Numbered from the stretch's first letter, positions 15,587 to 23,362 are shown. The stretch: DNA of 64,000 nucleotides from Leptospira ellinghausenii (GCF_003114815.1 NZ_BFAZ01000003.1:1-64000), one strand, 5' to 3'. The notes: generated by a model not told the origin, from the letters alone. Numbers and translations: made by a program.

Positions 15587-16234
15587 TTATATTTCTTCAA
15601 TTACAAAGTGAATTGAATTTTTAACAGTCTTGTATCCAGAAATAGACATAGGAATAGGTGCAAGATAACTAGTTGGCGTTTGCGCGACAAGAGACAAGAA
15701 AGTAAGTCCATAAGTGAGAAAAGTTTTATCTATGTCTATTTTTTGATAAATTATATTATTAAAAATAATTTTGGTCGAATTTTTAGAGAAATCTAAATAT
15801 TTGCATTCTAAGTTCTGAGGGTAAAGATCAGACTTATAATCTAATTTTAGACAGTCTTTTCTATTAAATAAATTTAAGTTTAAAATAGCAGATTCATTTT
15901 TTTGAAAAGGTCTAAGGGTGTTATATTTTAAAGTTATTTGAGCGCATAGAGAAGTATCACCAACTATAGGAATTATTAAATCTTTGGGTTGATTAATATG
16001 TAATTCCTGAAATAAATCCGAACAATCGAATTCTGTATCACTCTTCCAGTTCATTTTATAGAAATAGATATCAAGAAGAAGTGGATAATTTTCAAAGTTG
16101 TTAAAATTTAGAACTAATTGTTTAGAATTAGAATTGTATTTACTGTTTTCATTATTATAATCATTGAAATTTTGATAACTAACGCAGCTAAATGAGAGTA
16201 GCGCTATTATTAAGAATTTATTTTTATTTTTCAT
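15587..16234 (-). CDS. Predicted lipoprotein, cassette cargo
   Basis: The 215-residue product has the signal MKNKNKFLIIALLSFSC with Cys17 preceded by LLSFS, a good spirochaete lipobox. The mature part starts with an Asn/Ser-rich linker and strands (LVLNFNNFENYPLLLDIYFY). It ends with a hydrophobic, glycine- and proline-containing region (YGLTFLSLVAQTPTSYLAPI). Size and layout are similar to the lipoprotein of the 12.0-12.7 kb cassette. No function is assigned. It is a single-gene cassette. Confidence 0.6.
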   Translation of the reverse strand: MKNKNKFLIIALLSFSCVSYQNFNDYNNENSKYNSNSKQLVLNFNNFENYPLLLDIYFYKMNWKSDTEFDCSDLFQELHINQPKDLIIPIVGDTSLCAQITLKYNTLRPFQKNESAILNLNLFNRKDCLKLDYKSDLYPQNLECKYLDFSKNSTKIIFNNIIYQKIDIDKTFLTYGLTFLSLVAQTPTSYLAPIPMSISGYKTVKNSIHFVIEEI

Positions 16235-16266
16235 ATATATTTTTTTTAGATTTATTTTGAAAATGT

Positions 16267-16430
16267 CGTATAACGAACTAGCCTTCCCGAAGTTGTCCGA
16301 CCCTGAGTCCCGGACGGGACGTTAGGGACTGGCACGTAGCTTGCGTATGCGAGCGAGTGACAGGAGGACAATTTGGTGCAGCCCGAGCGAGGCCTTGTGC
16401 CGAAGCGTAGCGGGAAGGTGCTGTTATACG
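16267..16430 (-). repeat. attC-like site 17
   Basis: Left box CGTATAAC, right box GTTATACG; outer helix GCCTTCCCG with CGGGAAGGT; second helix TTGTCC with GGACAA. Confidence 0.9.
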
Positions 16431-16446
16431 CTGTTGCAAATGGTAA

Positions 16447-17379
16447 TTAGGCAATTTCCTTATTTTTCATTGTATTTTCTGAAGTTATTAATTCTTTTAA
16501 GACTTCTTGGAATATTGATTCATTTTCTGTATAATAAGTTGCAAGTAAGGCGTACATTTTGAAATTTGCTTCTGTTATTTTATCGTAATAATATTTTTCC
16601 TGTTTTCTACTTTCAAAGAAAGATTTGAGAAAAAAGTAAGACAAATATTCTAATATTAAAACTAGAATACCTTTTGATATGAAAGGTAAGAAATAGCGTG
16701 TAAATACATAGAGTGAATTGTCAAAATATTGATATTCAAAAATTTTTCCATTTTCCATATAATTAATAAGATTACTTGAATTAGTAAATATCACAATAAT
16801 TCCAAAAATAAATAGTATGTTCCCGAATAGTACGGAAATGTAAGAGTAGAATTTTAGATTATTGATCTCATCTTCCAATCTTGATATATGATTATTAAAA
16901 TATTTAAGGATTAATTCTAGAGAATAGAGGCTTCCTTCGCCGTTAATATCAACGGTCTTATTTTCGCCTTTCTTTTCAATTAAACGTATACGATCACTTA
17001 TTAGTTCCTTTTTAGAATTAAGGTATATTTTGAATAGTTTTAAGTCTTCTGATTTTACTTCTTCATCAAAATTGATTAATGGAGGTTTATCATAAGGAGA
17101 AAGTATTGGTATAGTTGTTATTAATTCATTTATTCTTAACCAAAATTTCTTTGGATCCTCGTCTGTATTTTTTTCTATTTTGAAAATAATATCATTAATT
17201 TCTGTCAAAAGTTTTTGTAATTCAGATAATTCAATTTTTCCACGAATTCGAAAAGGATTCGGAATTGGAATTTTAGTTTCGTTTTGCTTTGTAGATTGTT
17301 TTGATAACTTAAATACTATATATATTAAGGTTGTAAATGTTAATGTATATAATATGTATTCTATTTTCAGATTTTCCAT
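16447..17379 (-). CDS. Membrane protein of unknown function, cassette cargo
   Basis: The 310-residue product has an N-terminal membrane segment (about residues 8-23). A helical cytoplasmic stretch follows (roughly 45-180, with LSELQKLLTEINDIIFKIEK). Then come two further membrane segments around residues 183-200 (VLFGNILFIFGIIVIFTNS) and 232-252 (GILVLILEYLSYFFLKSFF), and a charged C-terminal helix. No family was recognised. Membrane proteins with long helical cytosolic parts occur as effectors in signalling-based defence, but no partner gene is in this cassette, so that remains a guess. Confidence 0.55.
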   Translation of the reverse strand: MENLKIEYILYTLTFTTLIYIVFKLSKQSTKQNETKIPIPNPFRIRGKIELSELQKLLTEINDIIFKIEKNTDEDPKKFWLRINELITTIPILSPYDKPPLINFDEEVKSEDLKLFKIYLNSKKELISDRIRLIEKKGENKTVDINGEGSLYSLELILKYFNNHISRLEDEINNLKFYSYISVLFGNILFIFGIIVIFTNSSNLINYMENGKIFEYQYFDNSLYVFTRYFLPFISKGILVLILEYLSYFFLKSFFESRKQEKYYYDKITEANFKMYALLATYYTENESIFQEVLKELITSENTMKNKEIA

Positions 17380-17398
17380 TTTATTCCTTTTGCAATAG

Positions 17399-17563
17399 CG
17401 TATAACGAACTAGCTAACAGACGTAGGCTGACCCTGAGCCTCGCAGAGGCGTTAGGGACTGGCACGTAGTTTGCGTATGCAAACGAGTGACAGAAAGCCT
17501 ATGTGCCGAAGGACAAGCGAGGGCGCAAGTCCCGAAGCGCAGCGGTTAGCGTATGTTAATTGC
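17399..17563 (-). repeat. attC-like site 18 (own site of gene-less cassette copy 1)
   Basis: Left box CGTATAAC, right box GTTAATTGC; outer helix GCTAAC with GTTAGC; second helix TAGGCT with AGCCTA. Nearly identical to site 21. The two boxes belong to different families, which shows that boxes are exchanged between neighbouring cassettes. Confidence 0.9.
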
Positions 17564-17885
17564 AGTGTCCAAGATATAGAAAAGATAAAATTAAGAAAGA
17601 ATCAAGGCCAAAAATGTTGGTAAGAGATAAATAAAGTCGACTCTTTGTCTTTGATTAATTTTCGCTGAAATATCCCAAACAGAGCATATTAAAACAGAAC
17701 TGTGAGTAAAATAAACAAAGTATTAGAATAATGAGAAAGACGTAAACAGAATGAAAGCTTTAATAAAATCTCTTTAAATAAAGATTCAAAATCAAACTCG
17801 GCTTTCTCAGAGCATGACATAGAACATGAAATTTCACAAACAGCGAAAATTTAAACAGAAACTTCTAAATCACTTTTTGGACATT
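17564..17885. repeat. Gene-less cassette, copy 1
   Basis: About 320 bp flanked by GTTAATTGC and GCAATTAAC. A near copy lies at 20058-20379, clearly the same element with scattered substitutions. The minus-strand frame that is open for 67 codons in copy 2 carries a TAA here, so it is probably not a gene. The element may carry a promoter or a small RNA; none was identified. Confidence 0.8.
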
Positions 17886-18052
17886 GCAATTAACGAACTA
17901 GCCTTAACGACGTAGGCTGACCCTGAGTCCCGGAACGGGACGTTAGGGACTGGCACGTAGTTTGCGGATGCAAACGAGTGACAGAAAGCCTATGTGTCGC
18001 AGACCGAGCGAGGGCGAAGTCCCGAAGCGAAGCGTTAAGGTGCTGTTATGCG
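17886..18052 (-). repeat. attC-like site 19
   Basis: Left box GCAATTAAC (from the gene-less cassette), right box GTTATGCG; outer helix GCCTTAACG with CGTTAAGGT; second helix TAGGCT with AGCCTA. Confidence 0.9.
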
Positions 18053-18072
18053 CAGTAATTTCTTTAATAGAA

Positions 18073-18801
18073 TCAAATTGCCAATCCCGCTGATAGATAA
18101 AATTGCTGATAAATGGAATTTCTTAATGATCTATCATTAAAAAAGTTATCAAAAAGATAATTTTCGAGCATATAAGGTAAGTTACTACCATAGTAATCAG
18201 GATTGTAAGTAAAATGTTGGTTAATTTTACCAGCTTCAATGTATCCACGTTGATATTCGAAAGCAATCAAAATGGAGCTACTTACTTCATGCCTAAATCC
18301 AATTCCGAGAGAACTAAAGACTCTATCATCGAAGATTGTTTTCATTGAAAATGGTTGGGGAGTAATATTGTTAGCTCGAATGATTGCAAAATTGTTTCTT
18401 TCGACTGAAAATCCTTTTTCAATTCCAATGTTGAAACTAGTATAAATGAATTTCCAAAGGAAATAATGTAAATTCAAAGTAAAAGTTTCAGAATTTTTTG
18501 AAGTAGAAAATTGGTATAATCTAGTTGTAGAATAAGAGCTAGTAGGAATAGATTCTAGACTTTTTTCACTATTTTTTCCAATTCAATAAGTTACTCCAAG
18601 GTAGAAATTATTAGTAAATCCGTATAGAAATTGTAAATTAACGGAACTTTCTGTTTCTCTTGATGGTTTATCAAAAGTAGTGTTAATAATCCAAGGGGAA
18701 ATGAGGAAGTGATATTTTTTTCTTTCAACATCATTTGGAAATACTGGCGAAGCAAATAAGAGAACAATTGGTAAAGCAAGTAATCTAATTTTTTTAATCA
18801 T
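18073..18801 (-). pseudogene. Outer-membrane protein gene interrupted by one in-frame TGA
   Basis: The frame opens at ATG 18799-18801 with a signal peptide (KKIRLLALPIVLLFASPVFPN) and the barrel-like strands LQFLYGFTNNFYLGVTY. It meets TGA at 18583-18585, then stays open in the same frame to the stop at 18073-18075. The second part is equally barrel-like (FTLNLHYFLWKF, SSILIAFEYQRGYI, QQFYLSAGLAI). Read through, it would be 242 residues. A single point change such as TGG or TGC to TGA explains it. It may be a recent pseudogene, a sequencing error or, less likely, readthrough. It is the only gene of its cassette. Confidence 0.7.
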
Positions 18802-18822
18802 TATATTTTTTTGAAATTATTG

Positions 18823-18987
18823 CGCATAACGAACTAGGGGAGACGACGTTCCCTGACCCTGAGTCCCAACGGGACGTTAGGGACTGGCACGGAGTTTGCG
18901 AATGCAAACGAGTGACAGAAAGGGAATGTGTCGCAGACCAAGCGAGGCCGTAAGTGCCGAAGCGCAGCGTTTCCCCGTTGTTATACG
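18823..18987 (-). repeat. attC-like site 20
   Basis: Left box CGCATAAC, right box GTTATACG; outer helix GGGGAGACG with CGTTTCCCC; right spacer GTT instead of GCT; second helix TTCCCT with AGGGAA. Confidence 0.9.
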
Positions 18988-18997
18988 AAGTCACGAA

Positions 18998-19876
18998 TTA
19001 TAGACCAGTAGTGTTATAGTTACCTAGATTTAAAGTGATGTTATTAAATTCTTCCGTATCTTGAATGTCATATTTTTTGAAAGCCTTCGCTTTATATGTT
19101 ACTATAACATTATAAGTATCCAATTTAGTCTTTTTTATTTCCGATTCTCCGATTTTTAATACATCAACATTGATAATTTTTGGGTTTCTCTCATTGATAT
19201 TGTGAGTTATATACCAACAATTTTTTGTTAAATCATTATATTTTTTATATAAGTTTTTATTTTTAAGATAGGGTATATCGATATTTGGTAGATTTTCTAG
19301 GCCAAATAGATTTTTTTCAAACCATTCATGTGTTTTTTTATCTATAATTAATCTATTTAATTTATCACCACTCATTATTCTTGCATTGTTTATTATAGCG
19401 GGTCCAAAAATGTTATGATCATATCCAAAAATAGAATCTGTAGTTATAGCATACCTAATAGAAATAGGTCCTAACATTTTTCTTATTTTTTCCATGCGGT
19501 GAAATGAATTAAAATACTTAAGTTGAATATTGAAATAAAGTAAAAATATTAATGCGTTTAATGGATTTTCAAACGTTAAGAATCCACCATCACCGGTAGA
19601 AATTAATTTTGTGTAGATTTCCTTCTTTTCCTTTTGAAAAATAAAAGAATCAAATGTAGCCGCAAAAATGCTACTTTCTCTAAGAAGATCATCAAATAGG
19701 AATGGAATGATATCTTGATCTTGATTTTTATATTGGCTATAATGGTAGATGTCGAAGCCTAAAACTGAAATATTTTTTTTTCGTGTATCAAAATACTTTT
19801 TAAGTGATTCTTCAGACTTTAAATCAGAACTTTCTTCAATTTTGTTTATCAATTTATTAATGGCTTTGTATTTCAT
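18998..19876 (-). CDS. Divergent class III nucleotidyl-cyclase-like protein, cassette cargo
   Basis: The 292-residue soluble product has a cyclase-homology core. VLGFDIYHYS carries the first metal aspartate (D42), STGDGGFLTF the second (D96), and FGPAIINNARIMS (157-169) aligns with the GPAVNxAARL loop. Arg166 is kept, but the usual Asn four residues before it is Ile, so activity or product may differ from adenylate cyclase. No sensor or membrane part precedes the domain. A C-terminal domain of about 100 residues follows. Stand-alone cyclases of this kind make cCMP or cUMP in Pycsar phage defence, but no effector gene is in the cassette. Confidence 0.6.
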   Translation of the reverse strand: MKYKAINKLINKIEESSDLKSEESLKKYFDTRKKNISVLGFDIYHYSQYKNQDQDIIPFLFDDLLRESSIFAATFDSFIFQKEKKEIYTKLISTGDGGFLTFENPLNALIFLLYFNIQLKYFNSFHRMEKIRKMLGPISIRYAITTDSIFGYDHNIFGPAIINNARIMSGDKLNRLIIDKKTHEWFEKNLFGLENLPNIDIPYLKNKNLYKKYNDLTKNCWYITHNINERNPKIINVDVLKIGESEIKKTKLDTYNVIVTYKAKAFKKYDIQDTEEFNNITLNLGNYNTTGL

Positions 19877-19892
19877 ATTTTTTTCGTGATTT

Positions 19893-20057
19893 CGTATAAC
19901 GAACTAGCTAACAGACGTAGGCTGACCCTGAGCCTCGCAGAGGCGTTAGGGACTGGCACGTAGTTTGCGTATGCAAACGAGTGACAGAAAGCCTATGTGC
20001 CGAAGGCCAAGCGAGGGCGCAAGTCCCGAAGCGCAGCGGTTAGCGTATGTTAATTGC
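19893..20057 (-). repeat. attC-like site 21 (own site of gene-less cassette copy 2)
   Basis: Left box CGTATAAC, right box GTTAATTGC; same helices as site 18 and differing from it at very few positions. It is the rightmost site of the array. Confidence 0.9.
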
Positions 20058-20379
20058 AGTGTCCAAGTTATAGAAAAGATAAAAATAAGAAAGAATCAAG
20101 TCCAAAAATATTGGTAAGAGATAAATAAAGTCGACTCTTTGTCTTTGATTAATTTTCGCTGAAATATCCCAAACAGAGCATATTAAAACAGAACTGTGAG
20201 TGAAAAAAGCAAAGTAATTGAATAATGAGAAAGACGAAAACAAGATAAAGACTTTAATAAAATCTCTTCAAATAACCATTCAAAATCAAACTCGGCTTTC
20301 TCACAGCATGACAAAGAACATGAAATTTCACAAACAGCGAAAATTTAAACAGAAACTTCTAAATCACTTTTTGGACATT
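20058..20379. repeat. Gene-less cassette, copy 2 (first cassette of the array)
   Basis: This is the second copy of the element at 17564-17885. The homology includes the site on its left (19893-20057) but stops at the GCAATTAAC box on its right. A 67-codon frame beginning with TTG is open on the minus strand but is stopped in the other copy. No RNA fold or promoter could be assigned with confidence. Confidence 0.8.
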
Positions 20380-20400
20380 GCAATTAACGAATGATCTCTG
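20380..20400 (-). other. Head of the cassette array, candidate attI-like junction
   Basis: On the minus strand the array begins ATCATTCGTTAATTGC. The TTCGTTA core is shared with the right half of every attC (TAGTTCGTTATGC), but the rest of an attC site is missing. This is what the attI end of an integron looks like: one recombination core followed by the first cassette. No integrase gene is next to it in this window. Confidence 0.5.
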
Positions 20401-20752
20401 TGATGCGTTTAAAGTTTTTTATTGTTTATAAAGCGCTTTAGTGGTTAGCTTTATTTCTTTGTGTGATTTTTGTATTTCGTTTAACAATCATAGTTATTGT
20501 ATTATTCGCATTGTATTTTTGGTACTAATTTTGTATAGAATTAGCGCTTACCTTTTAATGGGACATAATAAGCCGCTTGTCTGCGTTTTGGTTTAGGGAT
20601 TGGCATAGCTTCGCCCCCTCAGTCCCATTGAGTAAAAAGTGAATCTGATTCTTGATTCGAATATTTTGAGTTCAAATATTTTTTTGTTTGGCGGTGATTT
20701 TTCTCATTTAACAAGAAAATCTTTTAGTTATTTTATTAAAAAATTTTGTGAT
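20401..20752. other. Non-coding junction between the array and the polB operon
   Basis: No open frame of note. AATGGGAC (20557-20564) pairs with GTCCCATT (20622-20629). Inside lies TTTAGGGATTGGCAT, close to the TTAGGGACTGGCAT of attC interiors, so this may be a decayed site or an old recombination scar. GAATC...GATTC (20641-20658) followed on the minus strand by ACTTTTT may end polB transcription. Confidence 0.45.
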
Positions 20753-23362
20753 TTATGCAATAAAAATGGAGTTTGCTTTATTGATGGTTTTGGTATAATT
20801 TTCATCTTTTTGAAATGAGAAGGGCAAAAAGCTTTCTTCGCTAATTAGAATATCAAAGTTTTTGAAAGTGGAGATTCCGATCCAAATTTCTTTGAAACAT
20901 TTCACTAATAGATTTCTGTAGTATTTTTCATCATATTTTGGTGTTTGGTTGGTCATTTTTTTTAGATTTGGAATCCAATTTGTAGAGTTGTTTTGTGGAT
21001 TGCTTAGAAACTGATCAATTCCATTTGAATGTAAGATTGTAGTATTTTCGCTTATCCTGTTTTTCTTTTCTTTTGTTTGGGAAGTAGGATTTCTTACATT
21101 CTCATCTTCTTGGTGTTTTTGGTTCTTGAATCGATTTATTTCAGGATTGATTCTTGGGAGAGGCTCCATTTTGGTTTCTTTTCTGGTGGAATTCATTTTT
21201 TCATTATGATTTAGTTTTTTTTCCATTCGTTCTAAAGTTAGATACCTCTCTCCTTTTTTTTCAGATTTTTGGTTGATTACAATGTATTTGATTTTTTCAC
21301 CAGCTTGGACACGAACACCCATACTAAGTAGGTCTTTAACGGCTATGGTACTAGGTGCATCAACGGTATAATCTTCTGGTTCTTTTGAAGTCGATTTTTG
21401 GATTACCAAGTCTTTCCAGTTAAGGTCGCCTGTTACAAGTTTGTTGTCGTGATGATAAAAGATTTTCATGATTTCAGATTCTTTTTTTTGCATTTCATCA
21501 ATTGTTTTGAATTGGCACATCCATTGGATCATTTGGTTTTGCGCATCACGAATTAATTTTGGAAAGTCTTTCCTTCTTGTGATGATTCCCCTGCCTTTGA
21601 ATTGACCATTGGTAAATCTTCCCATATAACGGTTTGCTACTGGTAGTTTTTCATCTTGTGTAGAAGGTGGAAAACATAACCAAGAATAAATCCCTTCTAC
21701 TTCCATTCGAATTTTTGTACGTTTTTCAATTTCTAAACAAAGGAATGTTAGGTCTTCTTTAGTAATGGGACTATGATCCTTTTTCTGAATGAAGATACTA
21801 TCTGTGATTCCATGTACAACCTTGTAATCATATTCTTCTGATACTTCTTTGGCGGTGATCAGTTTTTCTCGGCCAAAAGCTGTGACGGCTTCATGGCTTT
21901 CGAGTTTTCCAAATTTTGCGTTTCGGTAACCTAAATAACCGAAAGAGGTTACTAACATCCATTTTAAACTTGATTGTTTAGATTGGATATTAATGGCATT
22001 GGGATGATTGTTTTTTTTTTGTTCTTTATAGTGATTTCGTCTTTGGACTATGTGAGCCAATGCTTCCGAAACGATGCCTTTCCTTTTCGAACAAATTCGA
22101 TAACCAAGTGAAGGAACCTTTTCTATGTCGGTTGAGTTTTCGCAACAAAGACAGTTGATGGTTTCAGGTGAGATGTTATGAGTTACCATGATACTCGGAT
22201 ACATTTGGGAAAAATCGAGTTGGGCTACGTTTTCTAATACAAATCCATTTGATATATCAGCTTGGAAAACCAGCCCTCCTTTGTCAGCATTTAACAACTG
22301 TAAGGCAGATTTTTCTGATTCAAGAGCACTTTTTTGCCATGGCACAAGGTAGTTCTTACGAAGGGCAACATCAACTTCAATGTAAGTGAGTGCTTTTCCC
22401 GTGGAAGCTCTTGCCATTTTTTGAACAGGTAATCTAGAAATACGAGAAAGTTCAATGATTCCGATTAGTTCTGCTTCTTTGTATACAAAACTATTTCTGG
22501 AATCAATATGCCATCTACCAAACAATGGATAGGAAGGTGCTCTGTATACAATGGTGCCGTAAGTGTTGAAACTTGTTCCCTGTGTTTGGATGGAACGCCT
22601 AATCAAACTTGTTTTATCTCTATCGAATTCAGTGGTTAGGTGGTTTTCTTGGGCTGTTTTGAATAAATAGGGAAAAATGACTTGGTCACCAAAAGATGAT
22701 AAAACAATGTCTGGATTGTGTTTTAGAAAGATTTCGTTTAGTTTTTTGATGAGTGTGATTCCATTGCCCGTGGGGATATTGTAGTTTTCATTGGAAGTTT
22801 CGATGATTAAGTTATTTTCACTGAAGGGGTGTCTATGGCTTTTTTCTAGGTAAAGAGAAATTGCACGTAGTTCTGGAACTTCATAGTCTAACTCATTTAT
22901 TTCGGTGAGGGATTTAATGATTTTGATTTGATTTAATCTATTTTTAGAAACTTCATACTCTATCGTAACATAACAAAGAGGATAAATATTTTTATCTACC
23001 ATGTACCCTGTTGTGATTTCAATATCGGAATGGTAGATATCATATTTACCATACAGGTTAAAAAGTTTGTTTGTGATTTTAGGAAGGAGTTGTGGTTTCG
23101 ATATGACAAGTTTTAAAACGGGTATTGTTTTGTTTTGGTAAAACAGTGTTTTTTCTGTGAAGTTTGGAATTTCTGCTAAGGCATCTAATTCATAAAATCG
23201 TTTGACTAGTTTTTTTAAAATAGTGGGGGAAGCATTTGCATAAATGACGGGAAAGTATTCATCAACAAATAGTTTTAATTCACCTGAGTCAGATTTGATC
23301 CAAATGTAAATTTTTTGTTCTGAATGATAGATATCAAATAGATAACCATTGTAAGTTTCCAT
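20753..23362 (-). CDS. Family B DNA polymerase, divergent, exonuclease motifs lost
   Basis: The 869-residue product has palm motif A LDFSQMYPSI (Asp383), motif B KWMLVTSFGYLGYR (from Lys467) and motif C HGITDSIFI. In motif C the second, catalytic aspartate (Asp521) is kept while the first is Ile, so DNA synthesis is plausible. A Cys group (C404, C406, C407, C424) sits behind motif A. In the exonuclease region the FDIE-type motif reads SLYLE (169-173) and the second motif lacks its aspartate, so proofreading is probably lost. The C-terminal 170 residues are low-complexity and charged. It is last in a minus-strand set with a small protein and a RecA-like protein, an arrangement that recalls ImuA-type mutagenesis cassettes. 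Confidence 0.85.
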   Translation of the reverse strand: METYNGYLFDIYHSEQKIYIWIKSDSGELKLFVDEYFPVIYANASPTILKKLVKRFYELDALAEIPNFTEKTLFYQNKTIPVLKLVISKPQLLPKITNKLFNLYGKYDIYHSDIEITTGYMVDKNIYPLCYVTIEYEVSKNRLNQIKIIKSLTEINELDYEVPELRAISLYLEKSHRHPFSENNLIIETSNENYNIPTGNGITLIKKLNEIFLKHNPDIVLSSFGDQVIFPYLFKTAQENHLTTEFDRDKTSLIRRSIQTQGTSFNTYGTIVYRAPSYPLFGRWHIDSRNSFVYKEAELIGIIELSRISRLPVQKMARASTGKALTYIEVDVALRKNYLVPWQKSALESEKSALQLLNADKGGLVFQADISNGFVLENVAQLDFSQMYPSIMVTHNISPETINCLCCENSTDIEKVPSLGYRICSKRKGIVSEALAHIVQRRNHYKEQKKNNHPNAINIQSKQSSLKWMLVTSFGYLGYRNAKFGKLESHEAVTAFGREKLITAKEVSEEYDYKVVHGITDSIFIQKKDHSPITKEDLTFLCLEIEKRTKIRMEVEGIYSWLCFPPSTQDEKLPVANRYMGRFTNGQFKGRGIITRRKDFPKLIRDAQNQMIQWMCQFKTIDEMQKKESEIMKIFYHHDNKLVTGDLNWKDLVIQKSTSKEPEDYTVDAPSTIAVKDLLSMGVRVQAGEKIKYIVINQKSEKKGERYLTLERMEKKLNHNEKMNSTRKETKMEPLPRINPEINRFKNQKHQEDENVRNPTSQTKEKKNRISENTTILHSNGIDQFLSNPQNNSTNWIPNLKKMTNQTPKYDEKYYRNLLVKCFKEIWIGISTFKNFDILISEESFLPFSFQKDENYTKTINKANSIFIA

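Larger units (their letters stand above)
1..20388 (-). mobile_element. Integron-type gene cassette array (22 cassettes; no integrase in window)
   Basis: Twenty-one complete and one truncated attC-like sites divide this stretch into 22 units, 19 of which carry one or two minus-strand genes, one a broken gene, and two no gene. Sites are GC-rich while cassette bodies are very AT-rich. At both ends of each cassette body but one (vapBC, whose right box is missing) the terminal boxes are reverse complements of each other (CGCATAAC, CGTATAAC, CGTGTAAC or GCAATTAAC type), while the two boxes of one site need not match; this is what integron integrase recombination leaves behind. The right end has a cassette body with no site beyond it, so the head is at 20388 and the array continues off the left edge. 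An integrase is not visible, so this may be an integrase-less cluster or part of a larger integron. The interpretation is strong; activity is unknown. Confidence 0.9.

Noticed and set aside
20040..20243. A 67-codon minus-strand gene in gene-less cassette copy 2
   Set aside because: It begins at TTG without a ribosome site, runs into the attC, and the other copy has a TAA in the same frame.
1..20388. CRISPR array
   Set aside because: The repeats are about 165 bp, structured and variable, and the intervals hold genes of 0.3-1 kb; there are no short uniform spacers and no cas genes.
1..20388. Insertion sequences or transposons
   Set aside because: No transposase-like protein and no target duplications were seen; all cassettes differ in content, which does not fit copies of one element.
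20286..20400. An integrase remnant at the array head
   Set aside because: No tyrosine-recombinase motif could be read on either strand in this stretch or in the adjacent 350 bp.
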